Below, piece by piece: positions 23,216 to 37,143 of a stretch of DNA of 64,000 bases. Within the stretch, counting starts at the first letter, position 1; every line of letters begins with the position of its first letter. The translations under genes and the position numbers were made by a program. Origin of the DNA: Liopterus haemorrhoidalis (taxonomy: Eukaryota; Arthropoda; Insecta; Coleoptera; Dytiscidae); the NCBI GenBank assembly GCA_963971575.1, contig OZ020624.1, forward strand, positions 16,275,249 to 16,339,248, written 5' to 3'. The notes under the pieces were generated by a model. That model was given only the letters and a program-made list of their open reading frames with translations, was not told where the DNA came from and did not search any database.

Positions 23216-25666
23216 TTATGTACTTCTTAAACATGTTGCGCTTAACCAGTTTTCATGTAAAACATGAATTTTGAAAATTCAACTATTTCGTTGCTATTTT
23301 CTGTCAATAATATCATAATTCTTGGTCAGAAACCAAAATTAGTGTTATGTACTTCTTAAACATGTTGCGCTTAACCAGTTTTCATGTAAAACATGAATTT
23401 TGAAAATTCAACTATTTCGTTGCTATTTTGTGTCATAAACATCATTATTCTTGGTCAGAAACCAAAATAAGTGTTATGTACTTCTTAAACATGTTGCGCT
23501 TAACCAGTTTTCAAGTAAAACTTGAATTTTGAAAATTCAACTATTTCGTTGCTATTTTCTGTCAATAATATCATAATTCTTGGTCAGAAACCAAAATTAG
23601 TGTTATGTACTTCTTAAACATGTTGCGCTTAACCAGTTTTCAAGTAAAACTTGAATTTTGAAAATTCAACTATTTCGTTGCTATTTTCTGTCAATAATAT
23701 CATAATTCTTGGTCAGAAACCAAACTTAGTGTTATGTACTTCTTAAACATGTTGCGCTTAACCAGTTTTCATGTAAAACATGAATTTTGAAAATTCAACT
23801 ATTTCGTTGCTATTTTCTCTCAATAATATCATAATTCTTGGTCAGAAACCAAAATTAGTGTTATGTACTTCTTAAACATGTTGCGCTTAACCAGTTTTCA
23901 TGTAAAACATGAATTTTGAAAATTCAACTATTTCGTTGCTATTTTGTGTCATAAACATCATTATTCTTGGTCAGAAACCAAAATAAGTGTTATGTACTTC
24001 TTAAACATGTTGCGCTTAACCAGTTTTCAAATAAAACTTGAATTTTGAAAATTCAACTATTTCGTTGCTATTTTCTGTCAATAATATCATAATTCTTGGT
24101 CAGAAACCAAAATTAGTGTTATGTACTTCTTAAACATGTTGCGCTTAACCAGTTTTCATGTAAAACATGAATTTTGAAAATTCAACTATTTCGTTGCTAT
24201 TTTGTGTCATAAACATCATTATTCTTGGTCAGAAACCAAAATAAGTGTTATGTACTTCTTAAACATGTTGCGCTTAACCAGTTTTCAAGTAAAACTTGAA
24301 TTTTGAAAATTCAACTATTTCGTTGCTATTTTCTGTCAATAATATCATAATTCTTGGTCAGAAACCAAAATTAGTGTTATGTACTTCTTAAACATGTTGC
24401 GCTTAACCAGTTTTCATATAAAACATGAAATTTGAAAATTACACTATTTCGTTGCTATTTTGTGTCATAAACATCATTATTCTTGGTCAGAAACCAAAAT
24501 AAGTGTTATGTACTTCTTAAACATGTTGCGCTTAATCAGTTTTCAAGTAAAACTTGAATTTTGAAAATTCAACTATTTCGTTGCTTTTTTCTGTCAATAA
24601 TATCATAATTCTTGGTCAGAAACCAAAATTAGTGTTATGTACTTCTTAAACATGTTGCGCTTAACCAGTTTTCATGTAAAACATGAATTTTGAAAATTCA
24701 ACTATTTCGTTGCTATTTTGTGTCACTAACATCATAATTCTTGGTCAGAAACCAAAATAAGTGTTATGTACTTCTTAAACATGTTCCGCTTAACCAGTTT
24801 TCAAGTAAAACTTGAATTTTGAAAATTCAACTATTTCGTTGCTATTTTCTGTCAATAATATCATAATTCTTGGTCAGAAACCAAAATAAGTGTTATGTAC
24901 TTCTTAAACATGTTGCGCTTAACCAGTTTTCAAGTAAAACTTGAATTTTGAAAATTCAACTATTTTGTTGCTATTTTCTGTCAATAATATCATAATTCTT
25001 GGTCAGAAACCAAAATTAGTGTTATGTACTTCTTAAACATGTTGCGCTTAACCAGTTTTCAAGTAAAACTTGAATTTTGAAAATTCAACTATTTCGTTGC
25101 TATTTTCTGTCAATAATATCATAATTCTTGGTCAGAAACCAAAATTAGTGTTATGTACTTCTTAAACATGTTGCGCTTAACCAGTTTTCATGTAAAACAT
25201 GAATTTTGAAAATTCAACTATTTCGTTGCTATTTTGTGTCATAAACATCATTATTCTTGGTCAGAAACCAAAATAAGTGTTATGTACTTCTTAAACATGT
25301 TGCGCTTAACCAGTTTTCAAGTAAAACTTGAATTTTGAAAATTCAACTATTTCGTTGCTATTTTCTGTCAATAATATCATAATTCTTGGTCAGAAACCAA
25401 AATTAGTGTTATGTACTTCTTAAACATGTTGCGCTTAACCAGTTTTCATATAAAACATGAAATTTGAAAATTACACTATTTCGTTGCTATTTTGTGTCAT
25501 AAACATCATTATTCTTGGTCAGAAACCAAAATAAGTGTTATGTACTTCTTAAACATGTTGCGCTTAATCAGTTTTCAAGTAAAACTTGAATTTTGAAAAT
25601 TCAACTATTTCGTTGCTTTTTTCTGTCAATAATATCATAATTCTTGGTCAGAAACCAAAATTAGTG

Positions 25667-25794
25667 TTATGTACTTCTTAACATGTTGCGCTTAACCAGT
25701 TTTCATGTAAAACATGAATTTTGAAAATTCAACTATTTCGTTGCTATTTTCTCTCAATAATATCATAATTCTTGGTCAGAAACCAAAATTAGTG
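25667..25794. repeat. Shortened H unit (A-run deletion), first of five
   Basis: CTTAAACATG has become CTTAACATG, giving a 128-bp H. The same unit recurs at 29922, 53268, 60748 and 63327, always after B and before G. The AACATGTT palindrome survives the loss. Confidence 0.9.
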
Positions 25795-28700
25795 TTATGT
25801 ACTTCTTAAACATGTTGCGCTTAACCAGTTTTCATGTAAAACATGAATTTTGAAAATTCAACTATTTCGTTGCTATTTTGTGTCATAAACATCATTATTC
25901 TTGGTCAGAAACCAAAATACGTGTTATGTACTTCTTAAACATGTTGCGCTTAACCAGTTTTCAAGTAAAACTTGAATTTTGAAAATTCAACTATTTCGTT
26001 GCTATTTTCTGTCAATAATATCATAATTCTTGGTCAGAAACCAAAATTAGTGTTATGTACTTCTTAAACATGTTGCGCTTAACCAGTTTTCATATAAAAC
26101 ATGAAATTTGAAAATTACACTATTTCGTTGCTATTTTGTGTCATAAACATCATTATTCTTGGTCAGAAACCAAAATAAGTGTTATGTACTTCTTAAACAT
26201 GTTGCGCTTAATCAGTTTTCAAGTAAAACTTGAATTTTGAAAATTCAACTATTTCGTTGCTTTTTTCTGTCAATAATATCATAATTCTTGGTCAGAAACC
26301 AAAATTAGTGTTATGTACTTCTTAAACATGTTGCGCTTAACCAGTTTTCATGTAAAACATGAATTTTGAAAATTCAACTATTTCGTTGCTATTTTCTCTC
26401 AATAATATCATAATTCTTGGTCAGAAACCAAAATTAGTGTTATGTACTTCTTAAACATGTTGCGCTTAACCAGTTTTCATGTAAAACATGAATTTTGAAA
26501 ATTCAACTATTTCGTTGCTATTTTGTGTCATAAACATCATTATTCTTGGTCAGAAACCAAAATAAGTGTTATGTACTTCTTAAACATGTTGCGCTTAACC
26601 AGTTTTCAAGTAAAACTTGAATTTTGAAAATTCAACTATTTCGTTGCTATTTTCTGTCAATAATATCATAATTCTTGGTCAGAAACCAAAATTAGTGTTA
26701 TGTACTTCTTAAACATGTTGCGCTTAACCAGTTTTCATATAAAACATGAAATTTGAAAATTACACTATTTCGTTGCTATTTTGTGTCATAAACATCATTA
26801 TTCTTGGTCAGAAACCAAAATAAGTGTTATGTACTTCTTAAACATGTTGCGCTTAATCAGTTTTCAAGTAAAACTTGAATTTTGAAAATTCAACTATTTC
26901 GTTGCTTTTTTCTGTCAATAATATCATAATTCTTGGTCAGAAACCAAAATTAGTGTTATGTACTTCTTAAACATGTTGCGCTTAACCAGTTTTCATGTAA
27001 AACATGAATTTTGAAAATTCAACTATTTCGTTGCTATTTTGTGTCACTAACATCATAATTCTTGGTCAGAAACCAAAATAAGTGTTATGTACTTCTTAAA
27101 CATGTTGCGCTTAACCAGTTTTCAAGTAAAACTTGAATTTTGAAAATTCAACTATTTCGTTGCTATTTTCTGTCAATAATATCATAATTCTTGGTCAGAA
27201 ACCAAAATAAGTGTTATGTACTTCTTAAACATGTTGCGCTTAACCAGTTTTCAAGTAAAACTTGAATTTTGAAAATTCAACTATTTCGTTGCTATTTTCT
27301 GTCAATAATATCATAATTCTTGGTCAGAAACCAAAATTAGTGTTATGTACTTCTTAAACATGTTGCGCTTAACCAGTTTCAAGTAAAACTTGAATTTTGA
27401 AAATTCAACTATTTCGTTGCTATTTTGTGTCATAAACATCATTATTCTTGGTCAGAAACCAAAATAAGTGTTATGTACTTCTTAAACATGTTGCGCTTAA
27501 CCAGTTTTCATGTAAAACATGAATTTTGAAAATTCAACTATTTCGTTGCTATTTTCTGTCAATAATATCATAATTCTTGGTCAGAAACCAAAATTAGTGT
27601 TATGTACTTCTTAAACATGTTGCGCTTAACCAGTTTTCATGTAAAACATGAATTTTGAAAATTCAACTATTTCGTTGCTATTTTGTGTCATAAACATCAT
27701 TATTCTTGGTCAGAAACCAAAATAAGTGTTATGTACTTCTTAAACATGTTGCGCTTAACCAGTTTTCAAGTAAAACTTGAATTTTGAAAATTCAACTATT
27801 TCGTTGCTATTTTCTGTCAATAATATCATAATTCTTGGTCAGAAACCAAAATTAGTGTTATGTACTTCTTAAACATGTTGCGCTTAACCAGTTTTCAAGT
27901 AAAACTTGAATTTTGAAAATTCAACTATTTCGTTGCTATTTTCTGTCAATAATATCATAATTCTTGGTCAGAAACCAAACTTAGTGTTATGTACTTCTTA
28001 AACATGTTGCGCTTAACCAGTTTTCATGTAAAACATGAATTTTGAAAATTCAACTATTTCGTTGCTATTTTCTCTCAATAATATCATAATTCTTGGTCAG
28101 AAACCAAAATTAGTGTTATGTACTTCTTAAACATGTTGCGCTTAACCAGTTTTCATGTAAAACATGAATTTTGAAAATTCAACTATTTCGTTGCTATTTT
28201 GTGTCATAAACATCATTATTCTTGGTCAGAAACCAAAATAAGTGTTATGTACTTCTTAAACATGTTGCGCTTAACCAGTTTTCAAATAAAACTTGAATTT
28301 TGAAAATTCAACTATTTCGTTGCTATTTTCTGTCAATAATATCATAATTCTTGGTCAGAAACCAAAATTAGTGTTATGTACTTCTTAAACATGTTGCGCT
28401 TAACCAGTTTTCATGTAAAACATGAATTTTGAAAATTCAACTATTTCGTTGCTATTTTGTGTCATAAACATCATTATTCTTGGTCAGAAACCAAAATAAG
28501 TGTTATGTACTTCTTAAACATGTTGCGCTTAACCAGTTTTCAAGTAAAACTTGAATTTTGAAAATTCAACTATTTCGTTGCTATTTTCTGTCAATAATAT
28601 CATAATTCTTGGTCAGAAACCAAAATTAGTGTTATGTACTTCTTAAACATGTTGCGCTTAACCAGTTTTCATATAAAACATGAAATTTGAAAATTACACT

Positions 28701-30049
28701 ATTTCGTTGCTATTTTGTGTCATAAACATCATTATTCTTGGTCAGAAACCAAAATAAGTGTTATGTACTTCTTAAACATGTTGCGCTTAATCAGTTTTCA
28801 AGTAAAACTTGAATTTTGAAAATTCAACTATTTCGTTGCTTTTTTCTGTCAATAATATCATAATTCTTGGTCAGAAACCAAAATTAGTGTTATGTACTTC
28901 TTAAACATGTTGCGCTTAACCAGTTTTCATGTAAAACATGAATTTTGAAAATTCAACTATTTCGTTGCTATTTTGTGTCACTAACATCATAATTCTTGGT
29001 CAGAAACCAAAATAAGTGTTATGTACTTCTTAAACATGTTCCGCTTAACCAGTTTTCAAGTAAAACTTGAATTTTGAAAATTCAACTATTTCGTTGCTAT
29101 TTTCTGTCAATAATATCATAATTCTTGGTCAGAAACCAAAATAAGTGTTATGTACTTCTTAAACATGTTGCGCTTAACCAGTTTTCAAGTAAAACTTGAA
29201 TTTTGAAAATTCAACTATTTTGTTGCTATTTTCTGTCAATAATATCATAATTCTTGGTCAGAAACCAAAATTAGTGTTATGTACTTCTTAAACATGTTGC
29301 GCTTAACCAGTTTTCAAGTAAAACTTGAATTTTGAAAATTCAACTATTTCGTTGCTATTTTCTGTCAATAATATCATAATTCTTGGTCAGAAACCAAAAT
29401 TAGTGTTATGTACTTCTTAAACATGTTGCGCTTAACCAGTTTTCATGTAAAACATGAATTTTGAAAATTCAACTATTTCGTTGCTATTTTGTGTCATAAA
29501 CATCATTATTCTTGGTCAGAAACCAAAATAAGTGTTATGTACTTCTTAAACATGTTGCGCTTAACCAGTTTTCAAGTAAAACTTGAATTTTGAAAATTCA
29601 ACTATTTCGTTGCTATTTTCTGTCAATAATATCATAATTCTTGGTCAGAAACCAAAATTAGTGTTATGTACTTCTTAAACATGTTGCGCTTAACCAGTTT
29701 TCATATAAAACATGAAATTTGAAAATTACAATATTTCGTTGCTATTTTGTGTCATAAACATCATTATTCTTGGTCAGAAACCAAAATAAGTGTTATGTAC
29801 TTCTTAAACATGTTGCGCTTAATCAGTTTTCAAGTAAAACTTGAATTTTGAAAATTCAACTATTTCGTTGCTTTTTTCTGTCAATAATATCATAATTCTT
29901 GGTCAGAAACCAAAATTAGTGTTATGTACTTCTTAACATGTTGCGCTTAACCAGTTTTCATGTAAAACATGAATTTTGAAAATTCAACTATTTCGTTGCT
30001 ATTTTCTCTCAATAATATCATAATTCTTGGTCAGAAACCAAAATTAGTG
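25795..30049. repeat. 33-mer higher-order repeat, copy 2 (tandem)
   Basis: Units 201-233 repeat units 168-200 in order and marks: hybrid at 27343, 123C near 27979, GTTCCGC at 29041, TTTTGTTG near 29219 and shortened H at 29922. The one difference I noticed is ACACTATTT to ACAATATTT in the A unit near 29731. The following unit 234 has 126A where a third copy would have 126C. Confidence 0.88.
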
Positions 30050-32371
30050 TTATGTACTTCTTAAACATGTTGCGCTTAACCAGTTTTCATGTAAAACATG
30101 AATTTTGAAAATTCAACTATTTCGTTGCTATTTTGTGTCATAAACATCATTATTCTTGGTCAGAAACCAAAATAAGTGTTATGTACTTCTTAAACATGTT
30201 GCGCTTAACCAGTTTTCAAGTAAAACTTGAATTTTGAAAATTCAACTATTTCGTTGCTATTTTCTGTCAATAATATCATAATTCTTGGTCAGAAACCAAA
30301 ATTAGTGTTATGTACTTCTTAAACATGTTGCGCTTAACCAGTTTTCATATAAAACATGAAATTTGAAAATTACACTATTTCGTTGCTATTTTGTGTCATA
30401 AACATCATTATTCTTGGTCAGAAACCAAAATAAGTGTTATGTACTTCTTAAACATGTTGCGCTTAACCAGTTTTCAAGTAAAACTTGAATTTTGAAAATT
30501 CAACTATTTCGTTGCTATTTTCTGTCAATAATATCATAATTCTTGGTCAGAAACCAAAATTAGTGTTATGTACTTCTTAAACATGTTGCGCTTAACCAGT
30601 TTTCATATAAAACATGAAATTTGAAAATTACACTATTTCGTTGCTATTTTGTGTCATAAACATCATTATTCTTGGTCAGAAACCAAAATAAGTGTTATGT
30701 ACTTCTTAAACATGTTGCGCTTAATCAGTTTTCAAGTAAAACTTGAATTTTGAAAATTCAACTATTTCGTTGCTTTTTTCTGTCAATAATATCATAATTC
30801 TTGGTCAGAAACCAAAATTAGTGTTATGTACTTCTTAAACATGTTGCGCTTAACCAGTTTTCATGTAAAACATGAATTTTGAAAATTCAACTATTTCGTT
30901 GCTATTTTGTGTCACTAACATCATAATTCTTGGTCAGAAACCAAAATAAGTGTTATGTACTTCTTAAACATGTTGCGCTTAACCAGTTTTCAAGTAAAAC
31001 TTGAATTTTGAAAATTCAACTATTTCGTTGCTATTTTCTGTCAATAATATCATAATTCTTGGTCAGAAACCAAAATAAGTGTTATGTACTTCTTAAACAT
31101 GTTGCGCTTAACCAGTTTTCAAGTAAAACTTGAATTTTGAAAATTCAACTATTTCGTTGCTATTTTCTGTCAATAATATCATAATTCTTGGTCAGAAACC
31201 ATAATTAGTGTTATGTACTTCTTAAACATGTTGCGCTTAACCAGTTTTCAAGTAAAACTTGAATTTTGAAAATTCAACTATTTCGTTGCTATTTTCTGTC
31301 AATAATATCATAATTCTTGGTCAGAAACCAAAATTAGTGTTATGTACTTCTTAAACATGTTGCGCTTAACCAGTTTTCATGTAAAACATGAATTTTGAAA
31401 ATTCAACTATTTCGTTGCTATTTTCTGTCAATAATATCATAATTCTTGGTCAGAAACCAAAATTAGTGTTATGTACTTCTTAAACATGTTGCGCTTAACC
31501 AGTTTTCATGTAAAACATGAATTTTGAAAATTCAACTATTTCGTTGCTATTTTGTGTCATAAACATCATTATTCTTGGTCAGAAACCAAAATAAGTGTTA
31601 TGTACTTCTTAAACATGTTGCGCTTAACCAGTTTTCAAGTAAAACTTGAATTTTGAAAATTCAACTATTTCGTTGCTATTTTCTGTCAATAATATCATAA
31701 TTCTTGGTCAGAAACCAAAATTAGTGTTATGTACTTCTTAAACATGTTGCGCTTAACCAGTTTTCAAGTAAAACTTGAATTTTGAAAATTCAACTATTTC
31801 GTTGCTATTTTCTGTCAATAATATCATAATTCTTGGTCAGAAACCAAAATTAGTGTTATGTACTTCTTAAACATGTTGCGCTTAACCAGTTTTCATGTAA
31901 AACATGAATTTTGAAAATTCAACTATTTCGTTGCTATTTTCTCTCAATAATATCATAATTCTTGGTCAGAAACCAAAATTAGTGTTATGTACTTCTTAAA
32001 CATGTTGCGCTTAACCAGTTTTCATGTAAAACATGAATTTTGAAAATTCAACTATTTCGTTGCTATTTTGTGTCATAAACATCATTATTCTTGGTCAGAA
32101 ACCAAAATAAGTGTTATGTACTTCTTAAACATGTTGCGCTTAACCAGTTTTCAAGTAAAACTTGAATTTTGAAAATTCAACTATTTCGTTGCTATTTTCT
32201 GTCAATAATATCATAATTCTTGGTCAGAAACCAAAATTAGTGTTATGTACTTCTTAAACATGTTGCGCTTAACCAGTTTTCATATAAAACGTGAAATTTG
32301 AAAATTACACTATTTCGTTGCTATTTTGTGTCATAAACATCATTATTCTTGGTCAGAAACCAAAATAAGTG
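30050..32371. repeat. 18-unit block with an A-E-A irregularity and E* mark
   Basis: Units 234-251 run G E A E A B C D E* E F G E E H G E A. An E occurs between two A units (30437-30565), where a full 5-mer would be expected, consistent with a 4-unit loss. The last A has ACGTGAA instead of ACATGAA (near 32291). The whole block recurs 23346 bp downstream. There is no gene. Confidence 0.85.
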
Positions 32372-33532
32372 TTATGTACTTCTTAAACATGTTGCGCTTA
32401 ATCAGTTTTCAAGTAAAACTTGAATTTTGAAAATTCAACTATTTCGTTGCTTTTTTCTGTCAATAATATCATAATTCTTGGTCAGAAACCAAAATTAGTG
32501 TTATGTACTTCTTAAACATGTTGCGCTTAACCAGTTTTCATGTAAAACATGAATTTTGAAAATTCAACTATTTCGTTGCTATTTTGTGTCACTAACATCA
32601 TAATTCTTGGTCAGAAACCAAAATAAGTGTTATGTACTTCTTAAACATGTTGCGCTTAACCAGTTTTCAAGTAAAACTTGAATTTTGAAAATTCAACTAT
32701 TTCGTTGCTATTTTCTGTCAATAATATCATAATTCTTGGTCAGAAACCAAAATAAGTGTTATGTACTTCTTAAACATGTTGCGCTTAACCAGTTTTCAAG
32801 TAAAACTTGAATTTTGAAAATTCAACTATTTCGTTGCTATTTTCTGTCAATAATATCATAATTCCTGGTCAGAAACCAAAATTAGTGTTATGTACTTCTT
32901 AAACATGTTGCGCTTAACCAGTTTTCAAGTAAAACTTGAATTTTGAAAATTCAACTATTTCGTTGCTATTTTCTGTCAATAATATCATAATTCTTGGTCA
33001 GAAACCAAAATTAGTGTTATGTACTTCTTAAACATGTTGCGCTTAACCAGTTTTCATGTAAAACATGAATTTTGAAAATTCAACTATTTCGTTGCTATTT
33101 TCTGTCAATAATATCATAATTCTTGGTCAGAAACCAAAATTAGTGTTATGTACTTCTTAAACATGTTGCGCTTAACCAGTTTTCATGTAAAACATGAATT
33201 TTGAAAATTCAACTATTTCGTTGCTATTTTGTGTCATAAACATCATTATTCTTGGTCAGAAACCAAAATAAGTGTTATGTACTTCTTAAACATGTTGCGC
33301 TTAACCAGTTTTCAAGTAAAACTTGAATTTTGAAAATTCAACTATTTCGTTGCTATTTTCTGTCAATAATATCATAATTCTTGGTCAGAAACCAAAATTA
33401 GTGTTATGTACTTCTTAAAAATGTTGCGCTTAACCAGTTTTCATATAAAACGTGAAATTTGAAAATTACACTATTTCGTTGCTATTTTGTGTCATAAACA
33501 TCATTATTCTTGGTCAGAAACCAAAATAAGTG
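32372..33532. repeat. 9-mer cassette, tandem copy 1
   Basis: Units 252-260 are the complete B C D E E F G E A cassette at its full 1161 bp. Private changes are ATTCCTGG near 32865, loss of AACATGTT near 33420 and ACGTGAA in the closing A (near 33452). The last is shared with the A unit just before this cassette, which suggests this 9-mer duplicated recently. Confidence 0.9.
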
Positions 33533-34693
33533 TTATGTACTTCTTAAACATGTTGCGCTTAATCAGTTTTCAAGTAAAACTTGAATTTTGAAAATTCAAC
33601 TATTTCGTTGCTTTTTTCTGTCAATAATATCATAATTCTTGGTCAGAAACCAAAATTAGTGTTATGTACTTCTTAAACATGTTGCGCTTAACCAGTTTTC
33701 ATGTAAAACATGAATTTTGAAAATTCAACTATTTCGTTGCTATTTTGTGTCACTAACATCATAATTCTTGGTCAGAAACCAAAATAAGTGTTATGTACTT
33801 CTTAAACATGTTGCGCTTAACCAGTTTTCAAGTAAAACTTGAATTTTGAAAATTCAACTATTTCGTTGCTATTTTCTGTCAATAATATCATAATTCTTGG
33901 TCAGAAACCAAAATAAGTGTTATGTACTTCTTAAACATGTTGCGCTTAACCAGTTTTCAAGTAAAACTTGAATTTTGAAAATTCAACTATTTCGTTGCTA
34001 TTTTCTGTCAATAATATCATAATTCTTGGTCAGAAACCAAAATTAGTGTTATGTACTTCTTAAACATGTTGCGCTTAACCAGTTTTCAAGTAAAACTTGA
34101 ATTTTGAAAATTCAACTATTTCGTTGCTATTTTCTGTCAATAATATCATAATTCTTGGTCAGAAACCAAAATTAGTGTTATGTACTTCTTAAACATGTTG
34201 CGCTTAACCAGTTTTCATGTAAAACATGAATTTTGAAAATTCAACTATTTCGTTGCTATTTTCTGTCAATAATATCATAATTCTTGGTCAGAAACCAAAA
34301 TTAGTGTTATGTACTTCTTAAACATGTTGCGCTTAACCAGTTTTCATGTAAAACATGAATTTTGAAAATTCAACTATTTCGTTGCTATTTTGTGTCATAA
34401 ACATCATTATTCTTGGTCAGAAACCAAAATAAGTGTTATGTACTTCTTAAACATGTTGCGCTTAACCAGTTTTCAAGTAAAACTTGAATTTTGAAAATTC
34501 AACTATTTCGTTGCTATTTTCTGTCAATAATATCATAATTCTTGGTCAGAAACCAAAATTAGTGTTATGTACTTCTTAAACATGTTGCGCTTAACCAGTT
34601 TTCATATAAAACATGAAATTTGAAAATTACACTATTTCGTTGCTATTTTGTGTCATAAACATCATTATTCTTGGTCAGAAACCAAAATAAGTG
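33533..34693. repeat. 9-mer cassette, tandem copy 2
   Basis: Units 261-269 have the same nine classes as the previous cassette, but the closing A carries the ordinary ACATGAA. The related block near 55.7-56.9 kb has only one 9-mer at this point, preceded by the ACGTGAA unit. The pair therefore reflects either a gain here or a loss there. Confidence 0.9.
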
Positions 34694-37143
34694 TTATGTA
34701 CTTCTTAAACATGTTGCGCTTAATCAGTTTTCAAGTAAAACTTGAATTTTGAAAATTCAACTATTTCGTTGCTTTTTTCTGTCAATAATATCATAATTCT
34801 TGGTCAGAAACCAAAATTAGTGTTATGTACTTCTTAAACATGTTGCGCTTAACCAGTTTTCATGTAAAACATGAATTTTGAAAATTCAACTATTTCGTTG
34901 CTATTTTCTCTCAATAATATCATAATTCTTGGTCAGAAACCAAAATTAGTGTTATGTACTTCTTAAACATGTTGCGCTTAACCAGTTTTCATGTAAAACA
35001 TGAATTTTGAAAATTCAACTATTTCGTTGCTATTTTGTGTCATAAACATCATTATTCTTGGTCAGAAACCAAAATAAGTGTTATGTACTTCTTAAACATG
35101 TTGCGCTTAACCAGTTTTCAAGTAAAACTTGAATTTTGAAAATTCAACTATTTCGTTGCTATTTTCTGTCAATAATATCATAATTCTTGGTCAGAAACCA
35201 AAATTAGTGTTATGTACTTCTTAAACATGTTGCGCTTAACCAGTTTTCATATAAAACATGAAATTTGAAAATTACACTATTTCGTTGCTATTTTGTGTCA
35301 TAAACATCATTATTCTTGGTCAGAAACCAAAATAAGTGTTATGTACTTCTTAAACATGTTGCGCTTAATCAGTTTTCAAGTAAAACTTGAATTTTGAAAA
35401 TTCAACTATTTCGTTGCTTTTTTCTGTCAATAATATCATAATTCTTGGTCAGAAACCAAAATTAGTGTTATGTACTTCTTAAACATGTTGCGCTTAACCA
35501 GTTTTCATGTAAAACATGAATTTTGAAAATTCAACTATTTCGTTGCTATTTTGTGTCACTAACATCATAATTCTTGGTCAGAAACCAAAATAAGTGTTAT
35601 GTACTTCTTAAACATGTTGCGCTTAACCAGTTTTCAAGTAAAACTTGAATTTTGAAAATTCAACTATTTCGTTGCTATTTTCTGTCAATAATATCATAAT
35701 TCTTGGTCAGAAACCAAAATAAGTGTTATGTACTTCTTAAACATGTTGCGCTTAACCAGTTTTCAAGTAAAACTTGAATTTTGAAAATTCAACTATTTCG
35801 TTGCTATTTTCTGTCAATAATATCATAATTCTTGGTCAGAAACCAAAATTAGTGTTATGTACTTCTTAAACATGTTGCGCTTAACCAGTTTCAAGTAAAA
35901 CTTGAATTTTGAAAATTCAACTATTTCGTTGCTATTTTGTGTCACAAACATCATTATTCTTGGTCAGAAACCAAAATAAGTGTTATGTACTTCTTAAACA
36001 TGTTGCGCTTAACCAGTTTTCATGTAAAACATGAATTTTGAAAATTCAACTATTTCGTTGCTATTTTCTGTCAATAATATCATAATTCTTGGTCAGAAAC
36101 CAAAATTAGTGTTATGTACTTCTTAAACATGTTGCGCTTAACCAGTTTTCATGTAAAACATGAATTTTGAAAATTCAACTATTTCGTTGCTATTTTGTGT
36201 CATAAACATCATTATTCTTGGTCAGAAACCAAAATAAGTGTTATGTACTTCTTAAACATGTTGCGCTTAACCAGTTTTCAAGTAAAACTTGAATTTTGAA
36301 AATTCAACTATTTCGTTGCTATTTTCTGTCAATAATATCATAATTCTTGGTCAGAAACCAAAATTAGTGTTATGTACTTCTTAAACATGTTGCGCTTAAC
36401 CAGTTTCCAAGTAAAACTTGAATTTTGAAAATTCAACTATTTCGTTGCTATTTTCTGTCAATAATATCATAATTCTTGGTCAGAAACCAAAATTAGTGTT
36501 ATGTACTTCTTAAACATGTTGCGCTTAACCAGTTTTCATGTAAAACATGAATTTTGAAAATTCAACTATTTCGTTGCTATTTTCTCTCAATAATATCATA
36601 ATTCTTGGTCAGAAACCAAAATTAGTGTTATGTACTTCTTAAACATGTTGCGCTTAACCAGTTTTCATGTAAAACATGAATTTTGAAAATTCAACTATTT
36701 CGTTGCTATTTTGTGTCATAAACATCATTATTCTTGGTCAGAAACCAAAATAAGTGTTATGTACTTCTTAAACATGTTGCGCTTAACCAGTTTTCAAATA
36801 AAACTTGAATTTTGAAAATTCAACTATTTCGTTGCTATTTTCTGTCAATAATATCATAATTCTTGGTCAGAAACCAAAATTAGTGTTATGTACTTCTTAA
36901 ACATGTTGCGCTTAACCAGTTTTCATGTAAAACATGAATTTTGAAAATTCAACTATTTCGTTGCTATTTTGTGTCATAAACATCATTATTCTTGGTCAGA
37001 AACCAAAATAAGTGTTATGTACTTCTTAAACATGTTGCGCTTAACCAGTTTTCAAGTAAAACTTGAATTTTGAAAATTCAACTATTTCGTTGCTATTTTC
37101 TGTCAATAATATCATAATTCTTGGTCAGAAACCAAAATTAGTG
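34694..37143. repeat. 19-unit block, source or copy of 56879-59328
   Basis: Units 270-288 run B H G E A, then B C D E (E/G hybrid) F G E E H G E G E. The hybrid at 35855 has the deletion and also GTGTCACAAAC (near 35945), a variant that recurs only in the hybrid at 58040. This ties the two blocks together at a distance of 22185 bp. Another private change is CAGTTTCCAAG near 36406. Confidence 0.86.

Larger units (their letters stand above)
21540..25794. repeat. 33-mer higher-order repeat, copy 1
   Basis: Units 168-200 make 4255 bp (33 x 129 minus two single-base deletions). Order: G E A B H G E A B C D E (E/G hybrid) F G E E H G E G E A B C D E E G E A B H. Private marks: hybrid with deletion (23088-23215), 123C near 23724, CAAATA near 24031, GTTCCGC at 24786, TTTTGTTG near 24964 and the shortened H at 25667. 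All recur at +4255. Unit 167 (F) does not match unit 200 (shortened H), which sets the left edge. Confidence 0.88.
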
